The notes under the pieces: model-generated | Told to the model about the DNA's origin: nothing | The model's input: the letters and a program-made list of their open reading frames with translations, nothing else | Database searches by the model: none | Part shown: positions 17,462 through 26,675 of the stretch, one piece after another | How positions within the stretch are numbered: the first letter of the stretch is position 1 | Layout of the letters: each line of letters starts with the position of its first letter | Assembly: GCF_018323985.1 (NCBI RefSeq) | Contig: NZ_AP024590.1 | Span: forward strand, 1,426,001 to 1,490,000 | Source: Enterobacter kobei | GTDB taxonomy: Bacteria > Pseudomonadota > Gammaproteobacteria > Enterobacterales > Enterobacteriaceae | DNA: 64,000 bases | Reading direction: 5' to 3' | Position numbers and translations under genes: made by a program

Positions 17462-18013
17462 AAAAAGTGCATTATCCTGCCTGATTTAATCTCAAATCAT
17501 CATTTATATCTATATATATCATTGTGTTAATGATTCGCATTTTGCTGTCTCTTTGTCCCCTCAATCCTTATTGATACCGGCTGTTGATGTTAAAAAACGA
17601 GCTGGTTTGTTGCTGATTTTTTGGGTGAATTAACAAAAGCGTGTCACAGATCAAGAAAATACTCCCATTTAGGGGGAGGAATCCTGGGGAATTCCTGTCA
17701 AAATAAGAGGGTAATTTTTGTTAAACCTCACAACGGACACGATTCAACAGCGAAAAAACCCCGTACGGATTTTTACACTGGCGAATAAAAAGGCATTAAA
17801 TGTTAATGAAATGTCTTGGATGTAAACTAATGTGAGGTAACTTTTGTTAAAGTTGACAAAAGGTTATAGAAAGGAGTAAAAAACCACATCATTTTACTGT
17901 CTACGGCACCACACGCAGTAAATGTATGGTTTTTTTTGTTCCTCCCTTAAATCGATGTGGCGTTCATCTGCCAACAAGAGCAGAGGTTTCAGCGCTACTT
18001 TTTGAGTTAAGCA
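17462..18013 (+). promoter_or_regulatory. nuo operon promoter and leader region
   Basis: About 550 bp of mostly AT-rich DNA before nuoA with no gene. The E. coli nuo operon is read from distal and proximal promoters in a region like this, under ArcA, NarL, Fis and IHF. I did not locate those sites with confidence. A terminator-like hairpin at 17877-17937 is described separately. GAGGAATCCTGGGGAATTCC near 17677 is a local imperfect inverted repeat. Confidence 0.6.
17877..17937 (+). other. Terminator-like hairpin in the nuo leader (candidate attenuator)
   Basis: An imperfect stem pairs AAAACC..ATTTTACTG (17880-17899) with CAGTAAATGTATGG.. (17916-17932), with two small bulges and a 16-base loop. 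Its 3' arm runs into eight T's at 17930-17937. It lies 76 bp before the nuoA start, downstream of most of the promoter region, so transcripts from a distal promoter would have to pass it. Confidence 0.45.
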
Positions 18014-18457
18014 ATGCGTATGTCAACATCCACTGAAGTTATCGCTCATCACTGGGCATTCGCTATCTTTCTTATTGTTGCTATAGGCCTGTGCTGCCTG
18101 ATGTTGGTAGGCGGCTGGTTCTTGGGCGGTAGGGCCCGCGCCAGGCATAAGAACACGCCGTTCGAATCGGGTATCGATTCCGTCGGTACGGCTCGCCTGC
18201 GCTTGTCTGCCAAATTCTATTTGGTAGCGATGTTCTTCGTCATCTTCGACGTGGAAGCGCTCTATCTCTACGCATGGTCAACCTCTATCCGTGAAAGCGG
18301 CTGGGTCGGCTTTGTCGAGGCCGCAATTTTCATTTTAGTGCTACTGGCGGGTCTGTTTTATCTGGTGCGTATTGGCGCACTGGACTGGACACCTGTGCGT
18401 TCGCGTCGCGAGCGTATGAACCCTGAAATCACCGGTAACACTGACCGTCAAGGCTAA
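18014..18457 (+). CDS. nuoA: NADH-quinone oxidoreductase subunit A
   Basis: A 147-residue membrane subunit of complex I, the same length as in E. coli. There are three transmembrane helices at about 16-37, 69-90 and 99-121, and the conserved inter-helix loop NTPFESGIDSVG near 47-58, which lies close to the quinone chamber at the joint with the peripheral arm. It is the first gene of nuoABCEFGHIJKLMN. The internal start variant ATGTCAACATCC (two codons in) is possible but changes only two residues. The 15-bp gap to nuoB carries the nuoB ribosome binding site. Confidence 0.98.
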   Translation: MRMSTSTEVIAHHWAFAIFLIVAIGLCCLMLVGGWFLGGRARARHKNTPFESGIDSVGTARLRLSAKFYLVAMFFVIFDVEALYLYAWSTSIRESGWVGFVEAAIFILVLLAGLFYLVRIGALDWTPVRSRRERMNPEITGNTDRQG

Positions 18458-18472
18458 CCGCGAGGCAATAAG

Positions 18473-19147
18473 ATGGATTACACGCTCACCCGCATAGATC
18501 CTAACGGTGAGAACGACCGTTACCCCCTGCAAAAACAGGAGATCGTAACAGACCCCCTGGAGCAGGAAGTGAACCGTAGCGTGTTCATGGGCAAGCTCGA
18601 AAATGTCCTGCACGATATGGTCAACTGGGGCCGCAAAAACTCAATCTGGCCTTATAACTTTGGCCTGTCGTGCTGCTACGTTGAAATGGTGACCTCCTTT
18701 ACGGCGGTGCACGACGTGGCACGTTTCGGCGCTGAGGTACTGCGTGCATCCCCGCGTCAGGCTGACCTGATGGTTATCGCCGGCACACCTTTCACCAAAA
18801 TGGCCCCGGTCATTCAGCGTCTTTATGACCAGATGCTCGAGCCAAAATGGGTGATCTCCATGGGTGCTTGCGCCAACTCCGGCGGCATGTACGACATCTA
18901 CTCGGTCGTACAGGGCGTTGACAAATTCCTCCCGGTGGATGTGTACATCCCTGGCTGTCCGCCGCGCCCGGAAGCGTATATGCAGGCTCTGATGCTGCTG
19001 CAGGAATCGATTGGTAAAGAACGTCGTCCGCTCTCGTGGGTGGTTGGCGATCAGGGCGTTTATCGCGCCAACATGCAGTCAGAGCGCGAGCGCAAACGCG
19101 GTGAACGCATTGCTGTAACCAATCTGCGTTCGCCTGACGAGATTTAA
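18473..19147 (+). CDS. nuoB: NADH-quinone oxidoreductase subunit B (cluster N2)
   Basis: A 224-residue peripheral-arm subunit carrying the terminal [4Fe-4S] cluster N2, which hands electrons to quinone. The cluster ligands are the unusual adjacent pair Cys67-Cys68, Cys133 in MGACANSGG, and Cys162 in PGCPPRPE. It is four residues longer than E. coli NuoB, from a small insertion before the first cysteines, with the spacing of the ligands otherwise kept. It is followed by an 88-bp spacer before nuoC, the longest gap inside the operon apart from the one before nuoG. Confidence 0.98.
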   Translation: MDYTLTRIDPNGENDRYPLQKQEIVTDPLEQEVNRSVFMGKLENVLHDMVNWGRKNSIWPYNFGLSCCYVEMVTSFTAVHDVARFGAEVLRASPRQADLMVIAGTPFTKMAPVIQRLYDQMLEPKWVISMGACANSGGMYDIYSVVQGVDKFLPVDVYIPGCPPRPEAYMQALMLLQESIGKERRPLSWVVGDQGVYRANMQSERERKRGERIAVTNLRSPDEI

Positions 19148-19235
19148 TTTGCGCCTGCGGGCTGTGGAGAGATCCTTCGCATATCAAAACAAATAGCGCG
19201 AAGCCACGCCCGACAGTCACCACGGACCATTTGCA

Positions 19236-21038
19236 ATGGTGAACAATATGACCGACTTAACCGCGCAAGACGCCGCATGGCAGACCAGGGACCATCTCGA
19301 TGACCCGATCATCGGCGAACTGCGCAACCGTTTTGGGCCGGATGCCTTTACCGTTCAGGCGACCCGCACCGGGGTACCCGTTGTTTGGGTGAAGCGTGAG
19401 CAATTGCTGGAAGTTGGCGATTTCTTAAAGAAAGTGCCGAAACCGTACGTCATGCTGTTCGATTTACACGGCATGGACGAACGTCTGCGTACTCACCGTG
19501 ACGGGTTACCCGCCGCGGATTTTTCCGTTTTCTATCACCTGATTTCCTTCGATCGCAACCGCGATATCATGCTGAAGGTTGCGCTGTCAGAAAACGATCT
19601 GAATGTGCCAACGTTTACCAAACTTTTCCCCAACGCTAACTGGTATGAGCGTGAAACCTGGGAAATGTTCGGTATTAACATTGAAGGCCACCCGCACCTG
19701 ACGCGCATCATGATGCCACAGACATGGACCGGCCACCCGCTGCGTAAAGACTACCCGGCGCGCGCCACCGAATTCGATCCTTTTGAGCTGACCAAAGCGA
19801 AACAGGATCTGGAGATGGAAGCGCTGACCTTCAAGCCGGAAGACTGGGGCATGAAGCGCAGTACCGATAACGAGGACTTTATGTTCCTCAACCTCGGTCC
19901 AAACCACCCGTCTGCGCACGGTGCATTCCGTATCATCCTGCAACTCGACGGCGAAGAGATCGTCGATTGTGTGCCGGATATCGGTTACCACCATCGCGGT
20001 GCGGAAAAAATGGGCGAGCGCCAGTCCTGGCACAGCTACATTCCGTACACCGACCGTATCGAATACCTTGGCGGCTGCGTCAACGAAATGCCGTACGTGC
20101 TGGCCGTTGAGAAACTGGCAGGCATCAAAGTGCCAGAGCGCGTGGATGTGATCCGCGTGATGCTCTCTGAGCTGTTCCGTATCAACAGCCACCTGCTGTA
20201 TATCTCGACCTTTATTCAGGACGTGGGCGCGATGACGCCAGTGTTCTTCGCCTTTACCGATCGTCAGAAAATCTACGATCTGGTGGAAGCGATCACCGGT
20301 TTCCGTATGCACCCGGCCTGGTTCCGTATTGGTGGCGTGGCGCACGATCTGCCGCGTGGCTGGGATCGCCTGCTGCGTGAATTCCTGGAGTGGATGCCGA
20401 AGCGTCTGGATTCTTACGAGAAAGCCGCGCTGCGTAACACCATCCTGAAAGGCCGCTCTCAGGGCGTGGCTGCTTACGGCGCGAAAGAAGCGCTGGAGTG
20501 GGGCACCACCGGGGCGGGCCTGCGTGCGACCGGCATCAACTTCGACGTGCGTAAGGCGCGTCCGTACTCTGGTTATGAAAACTTCGACTTTGAAGTGCCG
20601 GTGGGCGGTGGCATCAGCGACAGCTACACCCGCGTAATGCTGAAAGTTGAAGAGCTGCGCCAGAGCCTGCGCATCCTTGAGCAGTGCCTCAATAATATGC
20701 CGGAAGGGCCGTTCAAAGCGGATCACCCGCTGACGACGCCGCCGCCGAAAGAGCGCACGCTGCAACATATCGAAACCCTGATTACTCACTTCCTGCAGGT
20801 TTCCTGGGGTCCGGTCATGCCGGCCAACGAATCCTTCCAGATGATTGAGGCAACCAAGGGTATTAACAGTTACTACCTGACCAGCGACGGCAGCACCATG
20901 AGCTACCGCACCCGTGTGCGTACGCCAAGCTTCCCGCATTTGCAGCAGATCCCATCGGTGATCCGCGGCAGCCTGGTATCTGACCTTATCGTCTATCTGG
21001 GTAGTATCGATTTTGTTATGTCAGATGTGGACCGCTAA
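19236..21038 (+). CDS. nuoC: NADH-quinone oxidoreductase fused subunit C/D
   Basis: A 600-residue fusion of the 30-kDa (NuoC, about 1-185) and 49-kDa (NuoD, about 205-600) subunits, the usual state in Enterobacteriaceae. The NuoC signature is around NWYERETWEMFGI (about 128-140). The NuoD part has the NLGPNHPSAHG motif (about 214-224), containing residues at the quinone site, and the C-terminal GSIDFVMSDVDR. The start could be ATG 19236 or ATG 19248 (MTDLTAQ); the second has GGTG 6 bases upstream and would give 596 residues. A small palindrome CCATT-TGC-AATGG covers the first ATG. Confidence 0.97.
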   Translation: MVNNMTDLTAQDAAWQTRDHLDDPIIGELRNRFGPDAFTVQATRTGVPVVWVKREQLLEVGDFLKKVPKPYVMLFDLHGMDERLRTHRDGLPAADFSVFYHLISFDRNRDIMLKVALSENDLNVPTFTKLFPNANWYERETWEMFGINIEGHPHLTRIMMPQTWTGHPLRKDYPARATEFDPFELTKAKQDLEMEALTFKPEDWGMKRSTDNEDFMFLNLGPNHPSAHGAFRIILQLDGEEIVDCVPDIGYHHRGAEKMGERQSWHSYIPYTDRIEYLGGCVNEMPYVLAVEKLAGIKVPERVDVIRVMLSELFRINSHLLYISTFIQDVGAMTPVFFAFTDRQKIYDLVEAITGFRMHPAWFRIGGVAHDLPRGWDRLLREFLEWMPKRLDSYEKAALRNTILKGRSQGVAAYGAKEALEWGTTGAGLRATGINFDVRKARPYSGYENFDFEVPVGGGISDSYTRVMLKVEELRQSLRILEQCLNNMPEGPFKADHPLTTPPPKERTLQHIETLITHFLQVSWGPVMPANESFQMIEATKGINSYYLTSDGSTMSYRTRVRTPSFPHLQQIPSVIRGSLVSDLIVYLGSIDFVMSDVDR

Positions 21039-21040
21039 TT

Positions 21041-21541
21041 ATGCACGAGAATCAACAACCACAGACCGAGGCTTTCGAGCTGAGTGCCCTCGAGCGCGAT
21101 GCCATTGAGCACGAGAAGCACCACTACGAAGATCCGCGTGCGGCGTCCATTGAAGCGCTGAAAATCGTTCAGAAACAGCGTGGCTGGGTGCCGGATGGCG
21201 CGATCTATGCGATCGCAGAAGTGCTGGATATTCCGGCAAGTGACGTGGAAGGTGTGGCAACGTTCTACAGCCAGATCTTCCGTCAACCGGTTGGCCGCCA
21301 TGTGATCCGCTACTGCGACAGCGTAGTGTGTCACATCACCGGCTATCAGGGCATTCAGTCGGCGATTGAGCAGAAGCTCAATATCAAGCCGGGGCAGACG
21401 ACTTTCGACGGTCGCTTTACGCTGCTGCCGACCTGCTGCCTGGGTAACTGCGACAAAGGCCCGAGCATGATGATTGATGAGGACACTCACAGCCATCTGA
21501 CGCCGGAGGCGATCCCTGACCTGCTGGAGCGGTATAAATGA
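21041..21541 (+). CDS. nuoE: NADH-quinone oxidoreductase subunit E (cluster N1a)
   Basis: A 166-residue thioredoxin-like [2Fe-2S] subunit of the NADH dehydrogenase module, the same length as in E. coli. The cluster N1a ligands are Cys92 and Cys97 in RYCDSVVCHITG and Cys133 and Cys137 in TCCLGNCDKG. It sits against NuoF near the FMN and is thought to accept an electron off the main path. It starts 2 bp after the nuoC stop, and its stop overlaps the nuoF start by 4 bp (ATGA), so translation is probably coupled through the three genes. Confidence 0.98.
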   Translation: MHENQQPQTEAFELSALERDAIEHEKHHYEDPRAASIEALKIVQKQRGWVPDGAIYAIAEVLDIPASDVEGVATFYSQIFRQPVGRHVIRYCDSVVCHITGYQGIQSAIEQKLNIKPGQTTFDGRFTLLPTCCLGNCDKGPSMMIDEDTHSHLTPEAIPDLLERYK

Positions 21542-22875
21542 AAAACATTATCCGTACTCCCGAAATGCATCCGCTGACCTGGCGTCTTCGCGATGACAAA
21601 CAGCCGGTATGGTTAGAAGAATACCAGAGCAAAAATGGCTATGAAGGCGCGCGTAAAGCGCTGACCGGCATGGCACCGGACGACATCGTTAACGCCGTCA
21701 AAGAGTCAGGTCTGAAAGGACGTGGCGGCGCGGGCTTCTCCACTGGTCTGAAGTGGAGCCTGATGCCGAAAGACGAATCCATGAACATCCGTTACCTGCT
21801 GTGTAATGCCGATGAAATGGAGCCGGGCACCTATAAAGACCGCCTGCTGATGGAGCAACTGCCGCACCTGCTGGTGGAAGGCATGCTCATTTCTGCGTTT
21901 GCGCTGAAAGCCTACCGTGGCTACATCTTCCTGCGTGGCGAATACATTGAAGCGGCTGTGCACCTGCGTCGTGCGATTGCTGAAGCGACCGAAGCCGGTC
22001 TGCTTGGCAAAAACATCATGGGCACCGGTTTTGACTTCGAACTGTTCGTGCATACCGGGGCAGGGCGTTATATCTGTGGTGAAGAAACCGCGCTGATTAA
22101 CTCCCTCGAAGGCCGCCGTGCGAACCCGCGTTCCAAGCCGCCGTTCCCGGCAAGCTCCGGCGTGTGGGGCAAACCGACCTGCGTCAACAACGTTGAAACG
22201 TTGTGTAACGTGCCGGCGATCCTCGCCAACGGCGTGGAGTGGTATCAGGGTATCTCGAGCAGCAAAGATGCCGGTACCAAGCTGATGGGCTTCTCTGGCC
22301 GCGTGAAAAATCCGGGCGTGTGGGAATTACCGTTCGGCACGACCGCACGTGAAATCCTTGAAGATTACGCGGGCGGCATGCGCGATGGCCTGAAATTCAA
22401 AGCCTGGCAGCCAGGTGGCGCGGGTACTGACTTCCTGACCGAAGCGCATCTGGATTTGCCAATGGAATTCGAAAGCATCGGCAAAGCGGGCAGCCGTTTA
22501 GGTACGGCGCTGGCGATGGCGGTGGATCACGAAATCGGCATGGTCGGCCTTGTGCGTAACCTGGAAGAGTTCTTTGCCCGTGAGTCCTGTGGCTGGTGTA
22601 CACCGTGCCGCGACGGACTGCCATGGAGCGTGAAAATTCTGCGTGCAATTGAGCGTGGCGAAGGCCAGCCAGGGGATATCGAGACACTTGAGCAACTGTG
22701 TCGTTTCCTCGGGCCGGGCAAAACCTTCTGTGCTCATGCGCCGGGTGCGGTCGAACCGCTGCAAAGCGCGATTAAATATTTCCGCGAAGAATTCGAAGCT
22801 GGCATCAAACAGCCGTTCAGCAATACCCATGCAATCAGCGGTATTCAGCCGAACCTGTTGAAAGCTCGCTGGTGA
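21538..22875 (+). CDS. nuoF: NADH-quinone oxidoreductase subunit F (FMN and NADH site)
   Basis: A 445-residue flavoprotein subunit that oxidises NADH. The FMN/NADH-binding glycine motif GRGGAGFSTGLKW runs from residue 61, and a second glycine-rich motif GAGRYICGEETALINSLEG lies near residue 175. The N3 [4Fe-4S] ligands are in ESCGWCTPCRDG (about 350-359) and TFCAHAPG (about 396-403). The length equals the E. coli protein. The stop at 22875 is followed by an 85-bp untranslated spacer with a strong hairpin before nuoG. Confidence 0.98.
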   Translation: MKNIIRTPEMHPLTWRLRDDKQPVWLEEYQSKNGYEGARKALTGMAPDDIVNAVKESGLKGRGGAGFSTGLKWSLMPKDESMNIRYLLCNADEMEPGTYKDRLLMEQLPHLLVEGMLISAFALKAYRGYIFLRGEYIEAAVHLRRAIAEATEAGLLGKNIMGTGFDFELFVHTGAGRYICGEETALINSLEGRRANPRSKPPFPASSGVWGKPTCVNNVETLCNVPAILANGVEWYQGISSSKDAGTKLMGFSGRVKNPGVWELPFGTTAREILEDYAGGMRDGLKFKAWQPGGAGTDFLTEAHLDLPMEFESIGKAGSRLGTALAMAVDHEIGMVGLVRNLEEFFARESCGWCTPCRDGLPWSVKILRAIERGEGQPGDIETLEQLCRFLGPGKTFCAHAPGAVEPLQSAIKYFREEFEAGIKQPFSNTHAISGIQPNLLKARW

Positions 22876-22885
22876 AGCCCACAAG

Positions 22886-22923
22886 TTCATTCAGGCAGCC
22901 AACGCAGAGGCAGCTTGAGTGAG
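22886..22923 (+). ncRNA. Candidate structured RNA upstream of nuoG (nuoG-motif-like)
   Basis: CATTCAGGCAGCC (22888-22900) pairs with GGCAGCTTGAGTG (22909-22921) around loop AACGCAGA. This gives 13 positions with one A-A mismatch and two G-U pairs, extendable by two pairs outward. It fills the only long spacer inside the nuo operon and ends about 37 bases before nuoG. A structured-RNA motif named after nuoG has been predicted in Enterobacterales by comparative genomics; I believe this is that element but cannot run the covariance model. Confidence 0.5.
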
Positions 22924-22960
22924 GAAGTGGTAACGATTTTTTTAATTTGGAAGCATGCTA

Positions 22961-25687
22961 ATGGCTACGATCCATGTAGACGGCAAAGATTACGAGGTCA
23001 ACGGGGCGGACAACCTGCTACAGGCATGTCTCTCGTTAGGTCTTGATATTCCGTATTTTTGCTGGCATCCGGCGCTGGGTAGCGTGGGTGCTTGCCGCCA
23101 GTGTGCGGTGAAGCAGTATCAGAATGCGGAAGACACGCGTGGTCGCCTGGTAATGTCCTGTATGACACCAGCCACCGACGGCACCTTTATTTCTATTGAC
23201 GACGCAGAAGCGAAACAGTTCCGTGAAAGCGTGGTGGAGTGGTTAATGACTAACCACCCGCACGACTGTCCGGTCTGTGAAGAGGGCGGTAACTGCCACC
23301 TTCAGGATATGACCGTCATGACCGGTCACAGCTTCCGTCGCTACCGTTTCACCAAGCGTACCCACCGCAATCAGGATCTGGGGCCGTTCATTTCGCATGA
23401 AATGAACCGCTGCATCGCCTGCTACCGCTGCGTGCGTTACTACAAAGATTATGCTGACGGCACCGATCTGGGTGTGTACGGCGCGCACGACAACGTCTAT
23501 TTCGGTCGCCCGGAAGACGGCGTGCTGGAAAGCGAATTCTCCGGTAACCTGGTGGAAATCTGCCCGACCGGCGTGTTCACTGATAAAACGCACTCCGAGC
23601 GTTATAACCGTAAATGGGACATGCAGTTTGCGCCGAGCATCTGCCAGCAGTGTTCCCTTGGCTGTAACACCAGCCCGGGTGAGCGTTACGGCGAGCTGCG
23701 TCGCATCGAAAACCGTTATAACGGCACCGTTAACCACTACTTCCTCTGCGACCGTGGTCGTTTTGGCTATGGCTATGTGAACCTGAAAGACCGTCCGCGT
23801 CAGCCGGTTCAGCGTCGTGGCGACGATCTGATCACCCTCAACGCCGAACAGGCGATGCAGGGCGCGGCAGATATTCTGCGCCAGTCGAAGAAAGTGATCG
23901 GTATCGGCTCCCCGCGCGCCAGCGTGGAAAGCAACTTCGCGCTGCGTGAACTGGTTGGAGCAGAAAACTTCTACACCGGTATCGCCAGCGGCGAGCAGGA
24001 ACGCCTGGAACTGATGCTGAAAGTGCTGCGTGAAAGCGGCATCCATACTCCGGCGCTGCGTGAAATCGAATCTTACGATGCCGTGCTGGTGCTGGGCGAA
24101 GACATTACCCAGACCGGCGCGCGCGTCGCGCTGGCCGTGCGCCAGGCAGTGAAAGGGAAAGCCCGTGAAATGGCCGCCGCGCAGAAAGTGGCGGACTGGC
24201 AGATCGCGGCGATCCTGAACATCGGCCAGCGTGCCAAGCATCCGCTGTTTGTTACTAACGTTGACAGCACGCGCATGGACGATATCGCGGCGTGGACCTA
24301 CCGCGCACCGGTCGAAGATCAGGCGCGTTTGGGCTTTGCTATCGCTAATGCCCTGGACGCCAGCGCACCGGCCGTTGAAGGCATCGATCGCGATCTGCAA
24401 AACAAGATCGACGTGATCGTCTCGGCGCTGGGCAGTGCGAAAAAACCGCTGATTATCTCCGGTACTAACTCTGGCAGCACGGCGGTGATCCAGGCCGCTG
24501 CGAACGTCGCCAAAGCGCTGAAAGGCCGTGGCGCAGACGTCGGCGTCACCATGATTGCCCGTGCGGTGAACAGCGTTGGCCTCGGCATGATCGGCGGCGG
24601 CTCGCTTGACGATGCGCTTACCGAGTTGGAAACCGGTCGCGCTGATGCGGTGGTGATCCTGGAAAACGATCTGCATCGTCATGCTTCTGCTGCCCGTGTT
24701 GACGCCGCGCTCTCCCGCGCGCCGCTGGTGATGGTTATCGACCATCAACGTACGGCGATCATGGACAAAGCGCATCTGGTGCTCTCCACGGCAAGCTTTG
24801 CGGAAAGCGACGGTACGGTGATCAACAACGAAGGCCGCGCACAGCGTTTCTTCCAGGTTTACGATCCGTCTTACTACGACCGCAACGCCATCATGCTGGA
24901 AAGCTGGCGCTGGCTGCACTCGCTGCACAGCACCGTGGAAAGCCGCGAAGTGGACTGGACGCAGCTCGATCACGTGATCGACGCCGCCGTTGCTGCGCTG
25001 CCGCAGCTGGCCGGGATTAAAGATGCCGCGCCGGATGCCAGCTTCCGCATTCGTGGTCAGAAACTGGCCCGTGAACCACACCGTTACAGTGGCCGTACCG
25101 CCATGCGCGCGAACATCAGCGTGCATGAACCGCGTCAGCCGCAGGACAAAGACACCATGTTTGCCTTCTCTATGGAAGGGAACAACCAGCCATCCGCACC
25201 GCGCTCGCAAATTCCGTTTGCCTGGGCACCGGGCTGGAACTCCCCGCAGGCATGGAACAAGTTCCAGGCTGAAGTGGGCGGCAAATTGCGTCATGGCGAT
25301 CCGGGTGTTCGTCTGATCGAAGCCTCAGACAGTGGTCTGGAGTACTTCGATCGCGTACCGGCTGGTTTCCAGGCAGAAGAAGGGAAATGGCGTGTCGCGC
25401 CTTACTATCATCTGTTCGGCAGTGACGAAATGTCTCAGCGTTCACCGGTCTTCCAGAGCCGTATGCCGCAGCCGTACATCGCGCTCAATCCGGCAGACGC
25501 CGCGAAACTGGGTGTGAACGCCGGGGCGAAAATCGCGTTCAGCTATGAAGGTCAGACGGTCAGCTTACCGCTGGTGATTTCTGAAGGCCTGACGGCAGGG
25601 CAGGTCGGCTTGCCGATGGGTATGCCGGGCATCGCGCCAGTACTGGCAGGCGCACGTGTTGAGGATCTGCAGGAGGCACAGCAATGA
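22961..25687 (+). CDS. nuoG: NADH-quinone oxidoreductase subunit G
   Basis: A 908-residue, multi-cluster subunit. Start ATG 22961 was chosen because GGAAG is spaced 7 bases upstream and it gives MATIHVDGK, the family N-terminus; ATG 22955 would sit only one base from the same ribosome binding site. Cluster ligands in order are N1b (Cys34, Cys45, Cys48 and Cys67), N5 with its histidine ligand in NHPHDCPVCEEGGNC, N4 in CIACYRCVRYY and ICPTG, and the off-path N7 in SICQQCSLGC. The rest is a molybdopterin-oxidoreductase-like fold without molybdenum. It carries electrons from NuoF toward NuoI. The stop overlaps nuoH by 4 bp. Confidence 0.98.
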   Translation: MATIHVDGKDYEVNGADNLLQACLSLGLDIPYFCWHPALGSVGACRQCAVKQYQNAEDTRGRLVMSCMTPATDGTFISIDDAEAKQFRESVVEWLMTNHPHDCPVCEEGGNCHLQDMTVMTGHSFRRYRFTKRTHRNQDLGPFISHEMNRCIACYRCVRYYKDYADGTDLGVYGAHDNVYFGRPEDGVLESEFSGNLVEICPTGVFTDKTHSERYNRKWDMQFAPSICQQCSLGCNTSPGERYGELRRIENRYNGTVNHYFLCDRGRFGYGYVNLKDRPRQPVQRRGDDLITLNAEQAMQGAADILRQSKKVIGIGSPRASVESNFALRELVGAENFYTGIASGEQERLELMLKVLRESGIHTPALREIESYDAVLVLGEDITQTGARVALAVRQAVKGKAREMAAAQKVADWQIAAILNIGQRAKHPLFVTNVDSTRMDDIAAWTYRAPVEDQARLGFAIANALDASAPAVEGIDRDLQNKIDVIVSALGSAKKPLIISGTNSGSTAVIQAAANVAKALKGRGADVGVTMIARAVNSVGLGMIGGGSLDDALTELETGRADAVVILENDLHRHASAARVDAALSRAPLVMVIDHQRTAIMDKAHLVLSTASFAESDGTVINNEGRAQRFFQVYDPSYYDRNAIMLESWRWLHSLHSTVESREVDWTQLDHVIDAAVAALPQLAGIKDAAPDASFRIRGQKLAREPHRYSGRTAMRANISVHEPRQPQDKDTMFAFSMEGNNQPSAPRSQIPFAWAPGWNSPQAWNKFQAEVGGKLRHGDPGVRLIEASDSGLEYFDRVPAGFQAEEGKWRVAPYYHLFGSDEMSQRSPVFQSRMPQPYIALNPADAAKLGVNAGAKIAFSYEGQTVSLPLVISEGLTAGQVGLPMGMPGIAPVLAGARVEDLQEAQQ

Positions 25688-26661
25688 GTTGGTTTACCCC
25701 GGAGTTGATTGACATCCTGCTCAGCATTCTCAAAGCGGTGGTTATTCTGCTGGTCGTGGTGACCTGTGGCGCGTTCATGAGTTTTGGTGAACGTCGTCTG
25801 CTGGGCCTGTTCCAGAACCGTTACGGACCGAACCGCGTAGGCTGGGGTGGCTCACTCCAGCTGGTCGCGGACATGATCAAGATGTTCTTCAAAGAGGACT
25901 GGGTACCGAAATTCACCGACCGCGTGATTTTCACCCTGGCCCCGATGATCGCCTTTACCTCGCTGCTGCTGGCCTTTGCTATTGTGCCGGTCAGCCCGTC
26001 GTGGGTGGTAGCCGATCTGAACATCGGTATCCTGTTCTTCCTGATGATGGCAGGCCTCGCGGTTTACGCGGTGCTGTTCGCCGGCTGGTCGAGCAACAAC
26101 AAATACTCGCTGCTCGGTGCGATGCGTGCGTCTGCGCAAACGCTGAGCTACGAAGTGTTCCTGGGGCTTTCCCTGATGGGTGTGGTGGCGCAGGCCGGTT
26201 CATTTAATATGACCGACATCGTCAATAACCAGGCCGACATCTGGAACGTGATCCCGCAGTTCTTCGGGTTTATCACCTTTGCTATCGCGGGCGTGGCAGT
26301 GTGTCACCGTCACCCGTTTGACCAACCGGAAGCCGAGCAGGAACTGGCCGACGGTTACCACATTGAATATTCCGGTATGAAATTCGGTCTGTTCTTCGTG
26401 GGGGAGTACATCGGTATCGTCACCATTTCCGCGCTGATGGTTACCCTGTTCTTCGGTGGCTGGCATGGCCCGTTCTTACCGCCCTTCATCTGGTTCGCGC
26501 TGAAAACCGCGTTCTTCATGATGATGTTCATTTTGATCCGCGCAGCATTACCTCGTCCGCGTTATGACCAGGTGATGTCCTTCGGCTGGAAAGTTTGCCT
26601 GCCGCTGACGCTACTCAACTTGCTGGGCACCGCGGCTGTCATTCTCTGGCAGGCGCAATAA
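25684..26661 (+). CDS. nuoH: NADH-quinone oxidoreductase subunit H
   Basis: A 325-residue membrane subunit with eight predicted transmembrane segments, the same length as in E. coli. It forms the heel of complex I and much of the quinone channel with NuoB and NuoD. Conserved polar loops are visible: GERRLLGLFQNRYGPNR (about 35-51) and HPFDQPEAEQELADGYH-type sequence near 210-225. It starts inside the nuoG stop (ATGA overlap) and is followed after 14 bp by nuoI, whose ribosome binding site is AGGGGTGA. Confidence 0.98.
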   Translation: MSWFTPELIDILLSILKAVVILLVVVTCGAFMSFGERRLLGLFQNRYGPNRVGWGGSLQLVADMIKMFFKEDWVPKFTDRVIFTLAPMIAFTSLLLAFAIVPVSPSWVVADLNIGILFFLMMAGLAVYAVLFAGWSSNNKYSLLGAMRASAQTLSYEVFLGLSLMGVVAQAGSFNMTDIVNNQADIWNVIPQFFGFITFAIAGVAVCHRHPFDQPEAEQELADGYHIEYSGMKFGLFFVGEYIGIVTISALMVTLFFGGWHGPFLPPFIWFALKTAFFMMMFILIRAALPRPRYDQVMSFGWKVCLPLTLLNLLGTAAVILWQAQ

Positions 26662-26675
26662 GGGGTGAAAAGACC

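Noticed and set aside
19587..20939. 450-codon open frame opposite nuoCD
   Set aside because: Antisense shadow of a conserved gene, no ribosome binding site or recognisable domain.
23243..25294. 683-codon open frame on the - strand opposite nuoG
   Set aside because: Fully antisense to conserved nuoG; composition (His/Arg/Val-rich) is typical of a shadow frame.
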